A stretch of 64,000 bases of DNA. It comes from Ehretia macrophylla (taxonomy: Eukaryota > Streptophyta > Magnoliopsida > Boraginales > Ehretiaceae). Both the position numbers and the translations under genes were made by a program. The stretch spans positions 6,646,501-6,710,500 of the forward strand of contig CM075770.1 in NCBI GenBank assembly GCA_037974665.1, written 5' to 3'. Positions 32,348 to 43,949 of the stretch are shown here, one piece after another (the first letter of the stretch is position 1; each line of letters opens with the position of its first letter). Below the pieces are notes generated by a model that worked only from the letters and a program-made list of their open reading frames with translations, made no database searches and was not told where the DNA came from.

Positions 32348-35300
32348 AGTTACGCGGCGCACAACATAACGTTAGAAAGCTCTCCGAGAGCTCTACAACG
32401 GGGCCAATAAGACTGCTTGGTTGTGCCTATTTTCGGAGCCCAAAATTGAACGTTTTCGTCAGTTTCGGGATAATTTTCTTCGTTTGCGCTGTTTTTTCAT
32501 CCCGGATCGTACGTCGAGAGCCGCGTAACGGACGACAACCTAATCCATCACATTTCTATTACCGAATCCCATAGTACCTTGGGCAAGACAACTTCGCCTC
32601 ATTTAGAGGCTGGGCCCGCAAACTAAGGGCGTGGGGCTTGGGACCAGGTCTCCGTCGCTCCGGTGCCCATAACTTTTGATCCGTAAAGAGTCACGTCGTG
32701 CATAGCATACCGTTGGAAAGCACTCCGAGAGCTCTACGATGGAGGCAACAATCCTGCTCAGCTGCTTCTATTTTTGGAGCCTAAAATTGAACGTTTTCAT
32801 CAATTTCGTGACACTTTTTTACTTTTGCGCTGTTTTTTCGTCCCGTATCGTACGTCGTGAGCCGTGAAAAGGATGACAACTTAATCCATCATATTTCTAT
32901 TACTGAATCCCATGGCACCTTGGGCAAGACAATTTCGCATCACGTAGAGGCTGGGCCAGCAAATCGAGGGCGTTGGGCTTGGAACCAGGCCTCCGTCGCT
33001 TCAGTGCCCATAACTTTTGATCCGTAAGGAGCCACGCAGTGCACAGCATACCGTTGGAAAGCTCTCCGAGAGCTCTACGATGAGGGTAGCAAGCCTGTAT
33101 TTGGAGCCCAAAATTGAACTTTTTCATCCGTTTTGGGACACTTTTCTACTTTTACATTGTTTTTCCGTCCCGTATCATACGTCGTGAGCTACGAAAAGGA
33201 CGACAACCTAATCCATCACATTTCTATTACCGAATCCCATTGCACCTTGGGCAAGACAACTTCGCTTCACGTAGAGGCTGGGCCCCCAAACCGAGGGCGT
33301 GGGGCTTGGGACCAGGTCTCCGTCGCTCCAGAGCCCATAACTTTTGATCCGTAAGGAGTTACGCGGCGCACAACATACCGGTGGAATGCTCTCTAAGAGC
33401 TCTACGAATGGCCAACAAGCCAGCTCGGGTGCGCCTGCATTCGGAGCCCAAAATCGAATGTTTTCAACAGTTTTAGGATACTTTTCTTATTTTGCGCTGT
33501 TTTCTCATCCCGGTTCGTACGCCGTGAGCCGCGAAAAGGATGACAACCAAATCCATCACATTTCTATTACCAAATTCCATGGTACCTTTGGCAAGACAAC
33601 ATCGCTTCATGTAGAGACTGGGCCTGCCAACCGAGGGTGTGGGGCTTGGGACCAGGCCCCCGTCGCTCCGGTGCCCATAACTTTTGATCCGTAAGGAGTC
33701 ACGCGGCACCCAGCATACCGTTGGAAAGCACTCTGAGAGCTCTACGACGGGGGCAGTAGCCTGCTCACTGCGCTTGTTTTCGGAGCCAAAAATTGAACAT
33801 TTTCATCAGTTTTGGGAGATTTTTCTTCTTTTACGATATTTTTTCGTCCCGTATCGTACGTCGTGAGCTGCGAAACGGACAATAACCAAATCCATCACAT
33901 TTCTATTACCGAATCCCACGGTACCTTGGGCAAGACAACTTCATTTCACGTAGAGGCTGGGCCCGTAAATCGAGGGTGTGGGGCTTGGGAGTAGGTCTCC
34001 GTCGCTCCGGTGCCCATAACTTTTCATCCGTAAGGAGTCACGTGGCGCATAGCATACCGTTGGAAAGTTCTCCGAGAGTTCTATGACGAGGGAAGCAACC
34101 TACTCAGCTACGCCTTTATTTCGATTCCAAAATGGAATGTTTTCAATAGTTTCAGGACACTTTTCTTCTTTTGCGCTGTTTTTTCATCCTTGATCGTACG
34201 TCGTGAGCCGCAAAAAGGACGACAACCTAATCCACCATATTTCTATTATCGAATCCCATGGCACCTTGGGCAAGACAAGTCCGCTTCATGTATAGGTTGG
34301 GCCCGCAAACTGAGGGCGTGGGGCATAGGACCAGGTCTCCGTCGTTCCGGTGTCCATATCTTTTGATCCGTAAGGAGTCACGCGGCCCATAGTGTACTGT
34401 TCAAAAGCTCTCCGAGAGCTCTACGACGGGAGCATCAAGCCTGCTCGGCTGCGCCTATTTTCGGAGCCCAAAATTGAACTTTTTCTTCAGTTATGGGACA
34501 CTTTTCTTCTTTTGCACTTTTTTTTCGTCCCGAAACGTACGTCGTGAGCCGCGAAAAGGACGAGAACCTAATCCATCACATTTCTATTACCGAATCTCAC
34601 AGCACCTTGGGCAAGACAACTTTGCTTTACGTAGAGGCTGGGCCCGCAAACCGAGAGCGTGGGGATTGGGATCAGGTCTCCGTTGCTCCGGCGCCCATTA
34701 TTTTTGATCCGTAAGCAGTTACGCAGTGTACAACATACCGTTGGAAAGCCCTCCGAGAGCTCTATGATGGGGGTAGCAATCCTTCTCGGTTGCGCCTATT
34801 TTTGGAGTCCAAAATCGAACATTTTCATCAGTTTCGGGACATTTTTCTTCTTTTGCGTTGTTTTTTCATCCCGGATAGTACGTCGTGAGCCGCAAAAATG
34901 ATGACAACTTAATCCATCACATTTCTATTATCGAATCCCCCGGCACCTTGGGCAAGACAACTTCGCTTCACATAGAGGCTGGGCCCGCAATCCGAGGGCG
35001 TGGGGCTTGGGACCAGGTCTCCGTCGCTCCGGGGCCCATAACTTTTGATCTGTAACGAGTCAAGCAGTGCACAGCATATCGTTGGAAAGCTCTCCGAGAG
35101 CTTTACGACGGGGTCAGCATGCCTGCTCAATTACTGCTGTTTTTGGAGCCCAAAAATGAACCTTTTCATCAGTTTTGGGTCACTTTTCTTCTTTTGCGCA
35201 GTTTTTCCTTCCCGTATCGTACGTCGTGAGCCGCGAAATGGACGACAACTTAATCCATCACATTTCCATTACCGAATCCCACGGCACCTTGGGCCAGACA

Positions 35301-38300
35301 ATTTCGCTTCACATAGAGGTTGGGCCCGCAAGCCGAGGGCGTAGGGCTTGGGACCAGGTCTCCGTTGCTTTGGTGCCTATAATTTTTGATCAGAAATGAG
35401 TCACACGGAGCACAACATACCGTTGGAAAGCTCTCCGAGAGCTCTACGACTAAGGCAACAAGCTTGCTTGGCTGCGGCTGTATTTGGAGCCCAAAATCAA
35501 ATGTTTTGAACAGCTTCGGGACACGTTTCTTTTTTTACGCTATTTTTGCATCCCGTATCGTACGTCATGAGCAGCGAAAAGGGCGACAACCTAATCCATC
35601 ATATTTTTATTATCAAATCTCACAACACCTTGGACAACACAACTTCGATATACGGAGAGACTGGGCCCGCAAACCGAGGGCGTGGGGCTTGGGACCAGGT
35701 CTCCTTCGCTCCCGTGCCCATATCTTTTTATCCGTAAGGAGTCACGCGGTGCACAACATGCTGTCAGAAAGCTCTTCAAGAGCTCTACGACAAGGGTAGC
35801 AAGCCTGCTTAGTTGCGCCTATATTCGGGGCCCAAAATCGAACGTTTTCATCTGTTTAGGGATACTTTTCTTCTTTTGCGCTGTTTTTCTGTCCTGGATC
35901 ATACGTCATGAGCCTCGAAAAGGACAACAACCTAATCCATCACATTTCTATTATCAAATCCCACAGCAGCTTGGACAAGACAACTTCGTTTCACGTAGAG
36001 GCTAGGCCCGCAAACCGAGGGCGTGGGGCTTGGGACCAAGTCTCCGTCGCTCTGATGCCCATAACTTTTGATCCGCAAGGAGTTACGCGGAGCACAACAT
36101 ACCATTGAAAAGCTCTCCGAGAGCTCTACGACGAGGGTAGTAAGCCTACTTAGCTGCGCCTATATTTGGAGCCTAAAATTGAACATTTTCATCAGTTTCG
36201 GGACACTTTTCTTCTTTTGTGATGTTTTTCTGTCCCGGATCGTAAGTCGTGAGCTACAAAAATGACGAAAACCTATTCCATCATATTTCGATTACCGAAT
36301 CCCAAGGCACCTTAGGCAAGACAACTTCGCTTCACGTAGATGCTCGGCCCACAAATCGAGGGCGTAGGGCTTGGGACCAGGTCTCCGTCGCTCTGGTGCC
36401 CATAACTTTTGAACTGTAAGGAGTGACGCGGTGCACAACATACCGTTGAAAAGCTCTCCAAGAGCACTACGACGAGCACAACAAGCCTGCTCCGCTGCGC
36501 CTATATTCGGAGCACAAAATTGAATGTTTTCATCATTTTCGGGATATTTTCCTTCCTTTGTGCTATTTTTCCATCCAGGATCGTACGTCGCGTTGCGCGA
36601 AAATGACGACAACCTAATTCATCACATTTCTATTACCGAATCCCACAGTACCTTAGGCAAGACAACTTCGCTTCACGTAGAGGCTGGGCTAGCAAACCGA
36701 GGGCGTGGGGCATGGGTCCAGGTCTATGTCACTCCGATACCCATATCTTTTGATCCGTAAGAAGTTATGCGGCGCACAGCATACCGTTGGAAATCTCTCC
36801 GAGTGCTCTAAGGCGGGGGAAACAAGCCTGCTCGGCTGCATTTATTCGGAGCCCAAAATCGAACATTTTCATCAATTTCGGGATACTTTTCTTCTTTTGC
36901 GATGTTTTTCTATTCCGGATCGTACGTCGTGAGCTGCAAAAAGAACGACAATCTAATCCTTCATATTTCTATTACCAAATCCCATGACACCTTGGGCAAG
37001 ACAACTTCGCTTCAAGTTGGGACCAGGTGTTCGTCGCTCCGTTGCCCATAACTTTTGATCCGTAAGGAGTGATACGGCACATAGCATACCGTTAGAAAAC
37101 TCTTCAAAAGCACTATGATGAGGGCAGTAAGCCTGCTCGGTTGCGCCTGTTTTTAGAGCCCAAAATCCAACATTTTCATCAGTTTTGGGACAATTTTCTA
37201 ATTTTATGCGATTTTTTCATCCCGGACCGTATGCCGTGAGCCGCGAAAAGGACGACAACCTAATCCATCATATTTCTATTACCGAGTTCCACGGCACCTT
37301 GGGTAAGACATATTCGCTTCAAGTAGAGGCTGGGCCCGCAAATCGAGGGCGTGGGGCTTGGGACTAGGTCTCCGTCGCTCCGGTGCCCATACCTTTTGAT
37401 CCGTAAGGAGTGACGCGGTGCACGGCATACCGTTGGAAAGCTCTCTGAGAGCTCTACGACAAGGGCAGCATGCCTGCTCGGTTGCGCCTACATTTGGAGC
37501 CTAAAATCGAACGTTTTCAATAGTTTTGGGACACTTTTCTTCTTTTGCGTTGTTTTTCCATCTCGGTTCGTACGACGTGAGCGGCGAAACGGACGACAAC
37601 CAAATCCATCACATTTCTATAACCAAATCCCATGATACCTTAGGCAAGACAACTTCGCTTCACGTGGAGACTGGGCCGGCAAACCGAGGGCGTGGGGCTT
37701 GGGACCAGGTCTTCGTCGCTCTGGTGCCCATAACTTTTGATCCGTAAGGAATCACGCGGCGTACAACATACCATTGGAAAGCTCTCCGTGAGCTCTACGA
37801 CGGGGGCTACAAGCCTGCTCATCTGCGCCTGTTTTTTAGCCCAAAATCAAACATTTTCATCAATTTTGGGACACTTTTCTTCTTTTGCGATATTTTTCTG
37901 TCCCAGATCGTACGTCGTGAGCCGCGAAAATGACGACAACCTATTCCATCATATTTCTACTATCGAATCCCATGGCACTTTGGCCAAGACAACTTCGCTT
38001 CACGTAGATGCTGGGCCCACAAATCGAGGGCATAGGGCTTGGGACTAGGTCTTTGTCGCTCCGGTGCCCATATCTTTTGATCCGTAAGGAGTCACGCGGC
38101 CCATAGCATACCGTTGGAAAGCTCTCTAAGAGCTCTACGACGGGGGCAGAAAGTCTACTCAGCTGCGCCTATTTTTGGAGGCCAAAATTGAACCTTTACA
38201 TACGTTTTGGCACACTTTTCTACTTCTGAGTTATTTTTTCGTCCCGGATCGTACGTCGTGCACCGCGAAAAGGATGACAACCTAATCCATCACATTTCTA

Positions 38301-38414
38301 TTACCGAATCCCACTGTACCTTGGGCAAGACAACTTCGCCTCACGTAGAGGCTGGACCCCCAAACCGAGGGCGTGGGGCTTGGGACCAAGTCTCCGTCGC
38401 TCCGGTGCCCATAA
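32348..38414 (+). repeat. 340-341 bp tandem satellite, array 3
   Basis: About 18 monomers. The left part resembles arrays 1 and 2. From about 36.4 kb, variant monomers appear with GAGTGAC after the landmark, GAGCACTACG in place of GAGCTCTACG, and GGAGCACAAAAT in place of GGAGCCCAAAAT (36420-36540). A shortened monomer lacking 34 bp ends near 37020. The left edge abuts the broken retroelement at a monomer position different from where satellite stopped at 27837, so sequence was lost or rearranged there. Confidence 0.95.
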
Positions 38415-39027
38415 GTGAGGGTTTCACTTAGTTATATGCTTGGAAAAATTGTTGTAACCTCTCTTGTGGTGTTAATGGCTTGGAATTGTGGTGTTGGGAT
38501 GTTGTGTGGACTGTTTTGAGTACTTGAGGATGTTTGAATTAAATGATACATAGCTTGAGATTGATTTTGAGTTGACTTAGGGTTTAATCACACGGTTAAG
38601 CATGAAACGGAAACCCTAATGACTAGGTAGGCTTGCTAAGTGTTGATCATTTGGATATTGTGTGGAATTATATGCTTAGTAGGCTGCCCATAGTTGCCTT
38701 TATAGCCCTAAATGTGATTTTGATCATTGCATGTTGACAAATAGGCTCTTCTAGCATTCGAGCCCACGTAGATGTTGTTGCATGTTATATAATCTTATTA
38801 TTTGATAATGTGGACTTTGAATTGAGTTATATGACTTGTTTATGTTCGTTACATGGCTGTTCGTTTAATGTTCATATAACTCTATATACCTTTCAAGTGA
38901 AATTACTTGTCTTATCATGCCTTGCTTGTTTACTTGTCAATGTGCAATCTTATGACTATCCGGAGGCAACCTACTTTGTTGTACTCTTAATGTGATATAT
39001 TAAATGTCATAAATGTGCATTGCATAC

Positions 39028-39112
39028 AAGGTTGCAACCTTTCATTTTGGCATGGTAGCGATCACGCACACGGGGCGGCATCGGGCTTGACGGTGCACCC
39101 GTGACTACCATG
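39028..39112 (+). promoter_or_regulatory. LTR palindrome plus hairpin module
   Basis: Palindrome AAGGTTGCAACCTT at 39028-39041. Hairpin with perfect outer arms CATGGTAG (39051-39058) and CTACCATG (39105-39112). Confidence 0.62.
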
Positions 39113-39490
39113 GTCCCATTCCCTCTCTCGCTTGGGGGCTAGACTTCCTCAGAGAGTTGGGTCGTAGGATTTCAGGGTACATCCAGAGTATACCCACCTG
39201 GCGTGTTTGGGGGATGATTTGAAGTCGGTCGCAACAACTGATTCTGGAACTGATCTGAGAGCAAAAGCTCACTGTATCCTTTTTACTATGTGTATAAGTA
39301 CTCTCGCTTGGTTCCTAGAGAAACTCGGGGAGAAAAGACTGGTATTTCTGTTCCTTTACCTTATATTATTGTTATATTCATGCTTGCCAAAGGATTTTCA
39401 TAAGTTGAACCGGAAAATGAGTTTCAAAACCTATTTCTCGTTCCCCCTCGCTGAATTCATAAGGACTTACCCTATTTTATCATCTCAGGT

Positions 39491-39550
39491 GAAGAAGATC
39501 CAGAACAGGTACCCGAGGACGGTGTGCCTAACGATGAATCCTTGGAGTGA
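39491..39550 (+). CDS. Acidic micro-ORF in family I LTR (putative exon)
   Basis: EEDPEQVPEDGVPNDESLE and a stop, after ATCATCTCAG|GT. Identical at the protein level to 54201-54260, as expected from the duplication. Its LTR has lost the U3 promoter end, so this copy is unlikely to be transcribed from its own LTR. Confidence 0.25.
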   Translation, partial: EEDPEQVPEDGVPNDESLE

Positions 39551-40180
39551 TTGCCTGTTTGTGTGCTTTGCGTGATTATGGCTACTTGTGAACTTTATGC
39601 TACTTGAAGACTATTTCCTTTTATGTTGCTCCATGTTGTAATGTAAATGACCCCCGTTATAATTTGGGGTCTAATTTTGGTTTGTACTGATATTAAGTAG
39701 ACTGACGCTAGACACTACTATGATCGTTTTTGCTATTATTACCGCTAGTATCTATCATAGGTCATGACGTATTAGTTAAGGACTAAGTAAATGAACTTAT
39801 CCAATCTTAAACAGGTACTCGCTATTAAGCTAAGATCAAGAACTTTTGTAACGAGGATAAACAAACAAACGAGACATAGTAACATGCTAGGTTATAAATC
39901 AAACGAGACATCAAGATAACCAATAGGCGTTTCAATTGATGATAAATAGCAATCTTAGTTGGAAATGAATTTGAGATAGTAAATTTTGAGGCGTTTAGAG
40001 AATTAGGTTAAACCAAAGAGCCCAATTACAGCCGTTATGCTGCCAGTTTTTCAAAAAATTTTGGAGTTTAGGCCAAAAACATTAAGTGTGTAATCTTCAT
40101 AAACGGTTAAGTATGTGATATGACTTGAATGTTTAGATCACACCCTAGTCTAACCTTATAGGCCGGGTTGGGGCGTGACA

Positions 40181-43100
40181 AGTCATGCGGCACACAGCAT
40201 ACCGTTGGAAATCTTTCTGAGAGTTCTCCGACGGGGGCAGCAAGCGAGCTCGGTTGCGCCTGTTTTCGGAGCCCAAAATCGAACGTTTTCATTAGTTCTG
40301 GGACAATTTTCTACCTTTGCGCTGTTTTTTCGTCTCGGATCGTACGTCGTGAGCCGCGAAAAGAACGACAACCTAATCCATCACATTTCTATTACCGAAT
40401 CCCATGGCACCTTGGGCAATACAACTTCGCCTCACGGAGAGGCTAGGCATGTAAACCGAGGGCGTGGGGCTTGGGACCAGGTCTCCGTCGCTCCGGTGTC
40501 CATAACTTTTGATCTGTAAGGAGTCACGCGGCGTACAGCATACTGTTGGAAAGCTCTCCGAGAGCACTACGACAAAGGGAGCACTCCTGCTCAGCGACGC
40601 CTGTTTTTGGACCCCAAAATCAACCGTTTTCATCAATTTCGAGATACTTTTCTTTTTTTGGGATGTTTTTTCTTCTCGGATCGTATGTCGTGAGCCGCGA
40701 AAAGAGCGAGAACCTAATCCATCATATTTCTATTAACGAATCCCAGCACACCTTGGACAAGACAACTTCGCTTCACGTAAAGGTTGGGCCCGCAAACTGA
40801 GGGCGTGGGGCATGGGCCCAGGTCTCCGTCGCTCTGGCATCCATAACTTTTGATTCGTAAAGAGTCACGCGACGCACAACATACCGTTGGAAAGCTGTCC
40901 GAGAGCTCTACGACAAGGGCAGCAAAATCGAATGTTTTCATCAGTTTCAGACACTTTTCTTCTTTTGCGATGTTTTTCCATCCCGGATCGTACGTCATGA
41001 GCCGGGAAAAAGACGACAACCTATTCCAACATATTTCTATTACTGAATCCCACAGCAACTTGGGCAAGACAACTTTGCTTCACGTAGAAGCTGGGCCCAC
41101 AAACCGAGGGCGTAGGGCTTGGGACCAGGTCTCCTTTGCTCCGGTGCCTAGAACTTTTGAACCGTAAGGAGTGACGCGCCGCACAGCATATCGTTGAAAA
41201 GCTCTCCGAGAGCACTACGATGAGCGCAGCAAGCCTGCTCCGCTTCGCATGTATTCGGAGCACAAAATCGAACGTTTTCATTAGTTACGGGATATTTTTC
41301 TTCGTTTGTGTTGTTTTTCCATCCCGGATCGTACGTCGTGAGCTGCGAAAAAGACGACAACCTAATCCATCACATTTCTATTACCGAATCCCACGGTACC
41401 TTGGACAAGACAACTTCGCTTCACGTAGGGGTTGGGCCCCAAATCGAGGGCGTAGGGCTTGGGACCAAGTCTCCGTCGCTCCGGTGAACATAACTTTTGA
41501 TACGTAAGGAGTCACGCGGCTCACAGCATACCGTTGGAAAGCTTTCCGAGAGCTCTACAATGGGTGCAGCAAGCCTGCTCGGCTGCGCCTGCTTTCGGAG
41601 CCCAAAATCAAACGTTTTCATCAATTTCTGGACACTTTTCTTCTTTTGCAATGTTTTTCTGTCCCGGTTCGTACGACGTGAGCCACAAAAATGACGACAA
41701 CCTATTCCATCATATTTCCATTACCCAATCCCACGGCACCTTGGGCAAGACATTTTCGCTTCACGTAGAGGCTGGGCTCGCAAACCGAGGACGTAGGGCT
41801 TGGGACCAGGTCTCCGTCGCTCAGGTGCCCATTACTTTTGATTCGTAAGGAGTTACATGGCGCACATCATATCGTTGAAAAGCTCTCTGAGAGCTCTACG
41901 ACGAGCGCAGCAATCATACTCTTTTGCGCCTGTATTCGAAGCACAAAATCGAACGTTTTCATCAGTTTTAGGACATTTTTTTTCCTTTGCGTTGTTTTTT
42001 CATCTCGGATCGTACGTCGTGAGCCCTGAAAAGGACGACAACCTAATCCATCACATTTCTATTATCGAATCCCATGCCACTTTGGGCAAGACAACTTAAC
42101 TTCACGTTGAGGCTCGGCCCGCAAACTGACGGCGTAGGGTTTAGGACCAAGTCTCCGTCGCTCCGGTGCCCATAATTTTTGATCTGCAAGGAGTTACGCG
42201 GTGCACAACATACCGTTGGAAAGTTCTCCGAGAGCTCTACGACGAGCACAACAAGACTGCTCGGCTGTGCCTGTATTTGTAGCACAAAATCGAACGGTTT
42301 CAATAGTGTCAAGACACTTTTCTTCTTTTGCGCTGTTTTTTCATCGCGGATTGTACGTCGTGAGCCGCAAAAAGGACAACAACCTAATCCATCACATTTC
42401 TATTATCTAATCCCTCGGCACCTTGGGCAAGACAACTTCGCTTCACGTAGAGGCTGGGCCCACAAACCGAGGGCATGGGGCGTGGGACCAGGTCTCCGTC
42501 ACTCCGGTGCCCATATCTTTTGATCCGTAAAGAGTCACGTGGCGCATAGCATACCGTTGGAAAGCTCTCCGAGAGCTCTACGACGGGGGCAGCAAGGTTG
42601 CTCGGCTGCGCCTATCTTCGGAGAACAAAATTGAAAGTTTTCATTAGTTTTGGGATAATTTTCTACTTTTGCGATGTTCTTCCGTCCCGGATCGTACGTC
42701 ATGAGCCGCGAAAAGGATGACAACCTAATCCATCACATTTCTGTTACGGAATCCCACAGTACCTTGGGAAAGACAACTTTGCTTCACGTAGAGGCTGGGC
42801 CTGAAAACCAAGGGCGTGGGGCTTGGGACCAGGTCTCCGTCGCTCCGGTGCCTATATCTTTTGATCCGTAAGGAGTCACGTGGCGCAAAGCATACCGTTG
42901 AAAAGCTCTATGAGAGCTCTATGACGGGGCTAGCAAGCCTGCTAGATTGCGCCAGTATTCGGAGCCCAAAATTGAATGGTTTTATCAGTTTCGGGATACT
43001 TTTCTTCATTTGTGATGTTTTTTCGTCCCAGATCGTACGTCGTGAGCCGCAAAAAGGACGACAACCTAATCCTTCATATTTATATTACCGAATCCCACGA

Positions 43101-43246
43101 CACCTTGGGCAAGACAAGTTTGCTTCAAGTTAGGACCAAGTCTCCGTCGCTCCGGTGCCCATAATTTTTGATCCGTAAGGAGTGATGCGGCACACAGCAT
43201 ACCGTTGAAAAATTCTCCGAGAGCACTACGACAAGGGTAGCAAGCC
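40181..43246 (+). repeat. 340-341 bp tandem satellite, array 4
   Basis: About nine monomers, monomer-by-monomer homologous to 54896-58672. At about 40923 a deletion joins GACAAGGGCAGC directly to AAAATCGAATG, removing about 0.7 kb (two monomers) relative to the other copy. It contains variant monomers of the right-hand domain and ends with the shortened monomer (34 bp deletion, 43124-43132) plus part of a GAGTGATG monomer. Confidence 0.95.
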
Positions 43247-43949
43247 TGTCACGCCCCAACCTGACCTATAGACGCTGGACTAGGGTATGACTTAATTTGT
43301 AAGCGCTATTTCATGTACTTGGCCATTTGTTGTGATTTAACACTTAACGTTAGCCTTGAACTTCAAAAGATTTTCCATATTTTTGGCAACATAATAGCTG
43401 TTTTTAAGACCTTTGGTTTAATCTAATCTTCTAGAACACCTCAAAATCTTTAATCATTGATTCTATTCCAACTAAAATTTCCTATTTTGTTATCAATAGA
43501 TATGCCTACTAATTTATCTCGATAATCTCGTTTGATTGACAAGCCTAGCATGATAACTATGTCCCGTTTATTTGCCAGTTCCTATTATGCAAGTACCTAT
43601 TATTCTTTAGTTTACAAATAAGCACCTAAGTGGAATTAGATAGAATTGACTTAGTTGATTTTTCACCTAGTGATTTAATTGCCTATGATAGCTACTATTC
43701 AAGATAATGAAAGCAAATAACCAAATAAGAAGTTCGTCCGGTTATAGATAGTACAATCCCAAAATTAGACCCAAATTATAACAGGGTTATTTACATCAAT
43801 AAAATGAATAGTTTACAATCAAACACAACATCTATATAGCAATCACTTTTAGGCAAAGCACAAAAGCACGTAGTCACTCCAAGGAATCATCAACAAGCAC
43901 ATTTACTTCGGGTACTTGTTCCAAATCTGCTGCACCTGTGACAAAAAAG
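43247..43949 (-). mobile_element. LTR stub, family I, minus orientation
   Basis: 703 bp beginning TGTCACGCCCCAACCTGACC, colinear with 58673-59375, and ending abruptly at ACAAAAAAG, where satellite GGGCGTGGGGCTTGG takes over. It is the terminal part of an LTR whose remainder was never copied or was deleted. It retains an acidic frame and the polyadenylation-side sequence but no promoter half. Confidence 0.92.
43874..43933 (-). CDS. Acidic micro-ORF, divergent subfamily (putative exon)
   Basis: AADLEQVPEVNVLVDDSLE and a stop, preceded in element sense by GTCACAG|GT. It shares EQVPE and DDSLE with the other subfamily while the middle differs. Frame open in a truncated LTR. Confidence 0.27.
   Translation of the reverse strand, partial: AADLEQVPEVNVLVDDSLE

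Larger units (their letters stand above)
38415..40180 (+). mobile_element. 5'-truncated family I LTR
   Basis: 1766 bp from GTGAGGGTTTCACTTAG to GGTTGGGGCGTGACA, colinear with 53125-54895 of the solo LTR at 51390. The first ~1.7 kb of the LTR is absent and the break joins satellite CCCATAA directly. The following satellite AGTCA is the same integration site as in the solo LTR, so this is a duplicate of that insertion and not an independent one. Contains the CCTACTTTGTT block (38968-38987). Confidence 0.92.
38415..43949 (+). repeat. Segmental duplicate of 53125-59375
   Basis: LTR piece, target site, satellite run and LTR stub occur in the same order as 53125-59375. LTR positions 38415-40180 equal 53125-54895, and 43247-43949 equal 58673-59375. 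The first copy is about 0.7 kb shorter through one deletion near 40923. By eye, divergence in the LTR stub is 7 changes in the first 157 bases. Confidence 0.9.
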
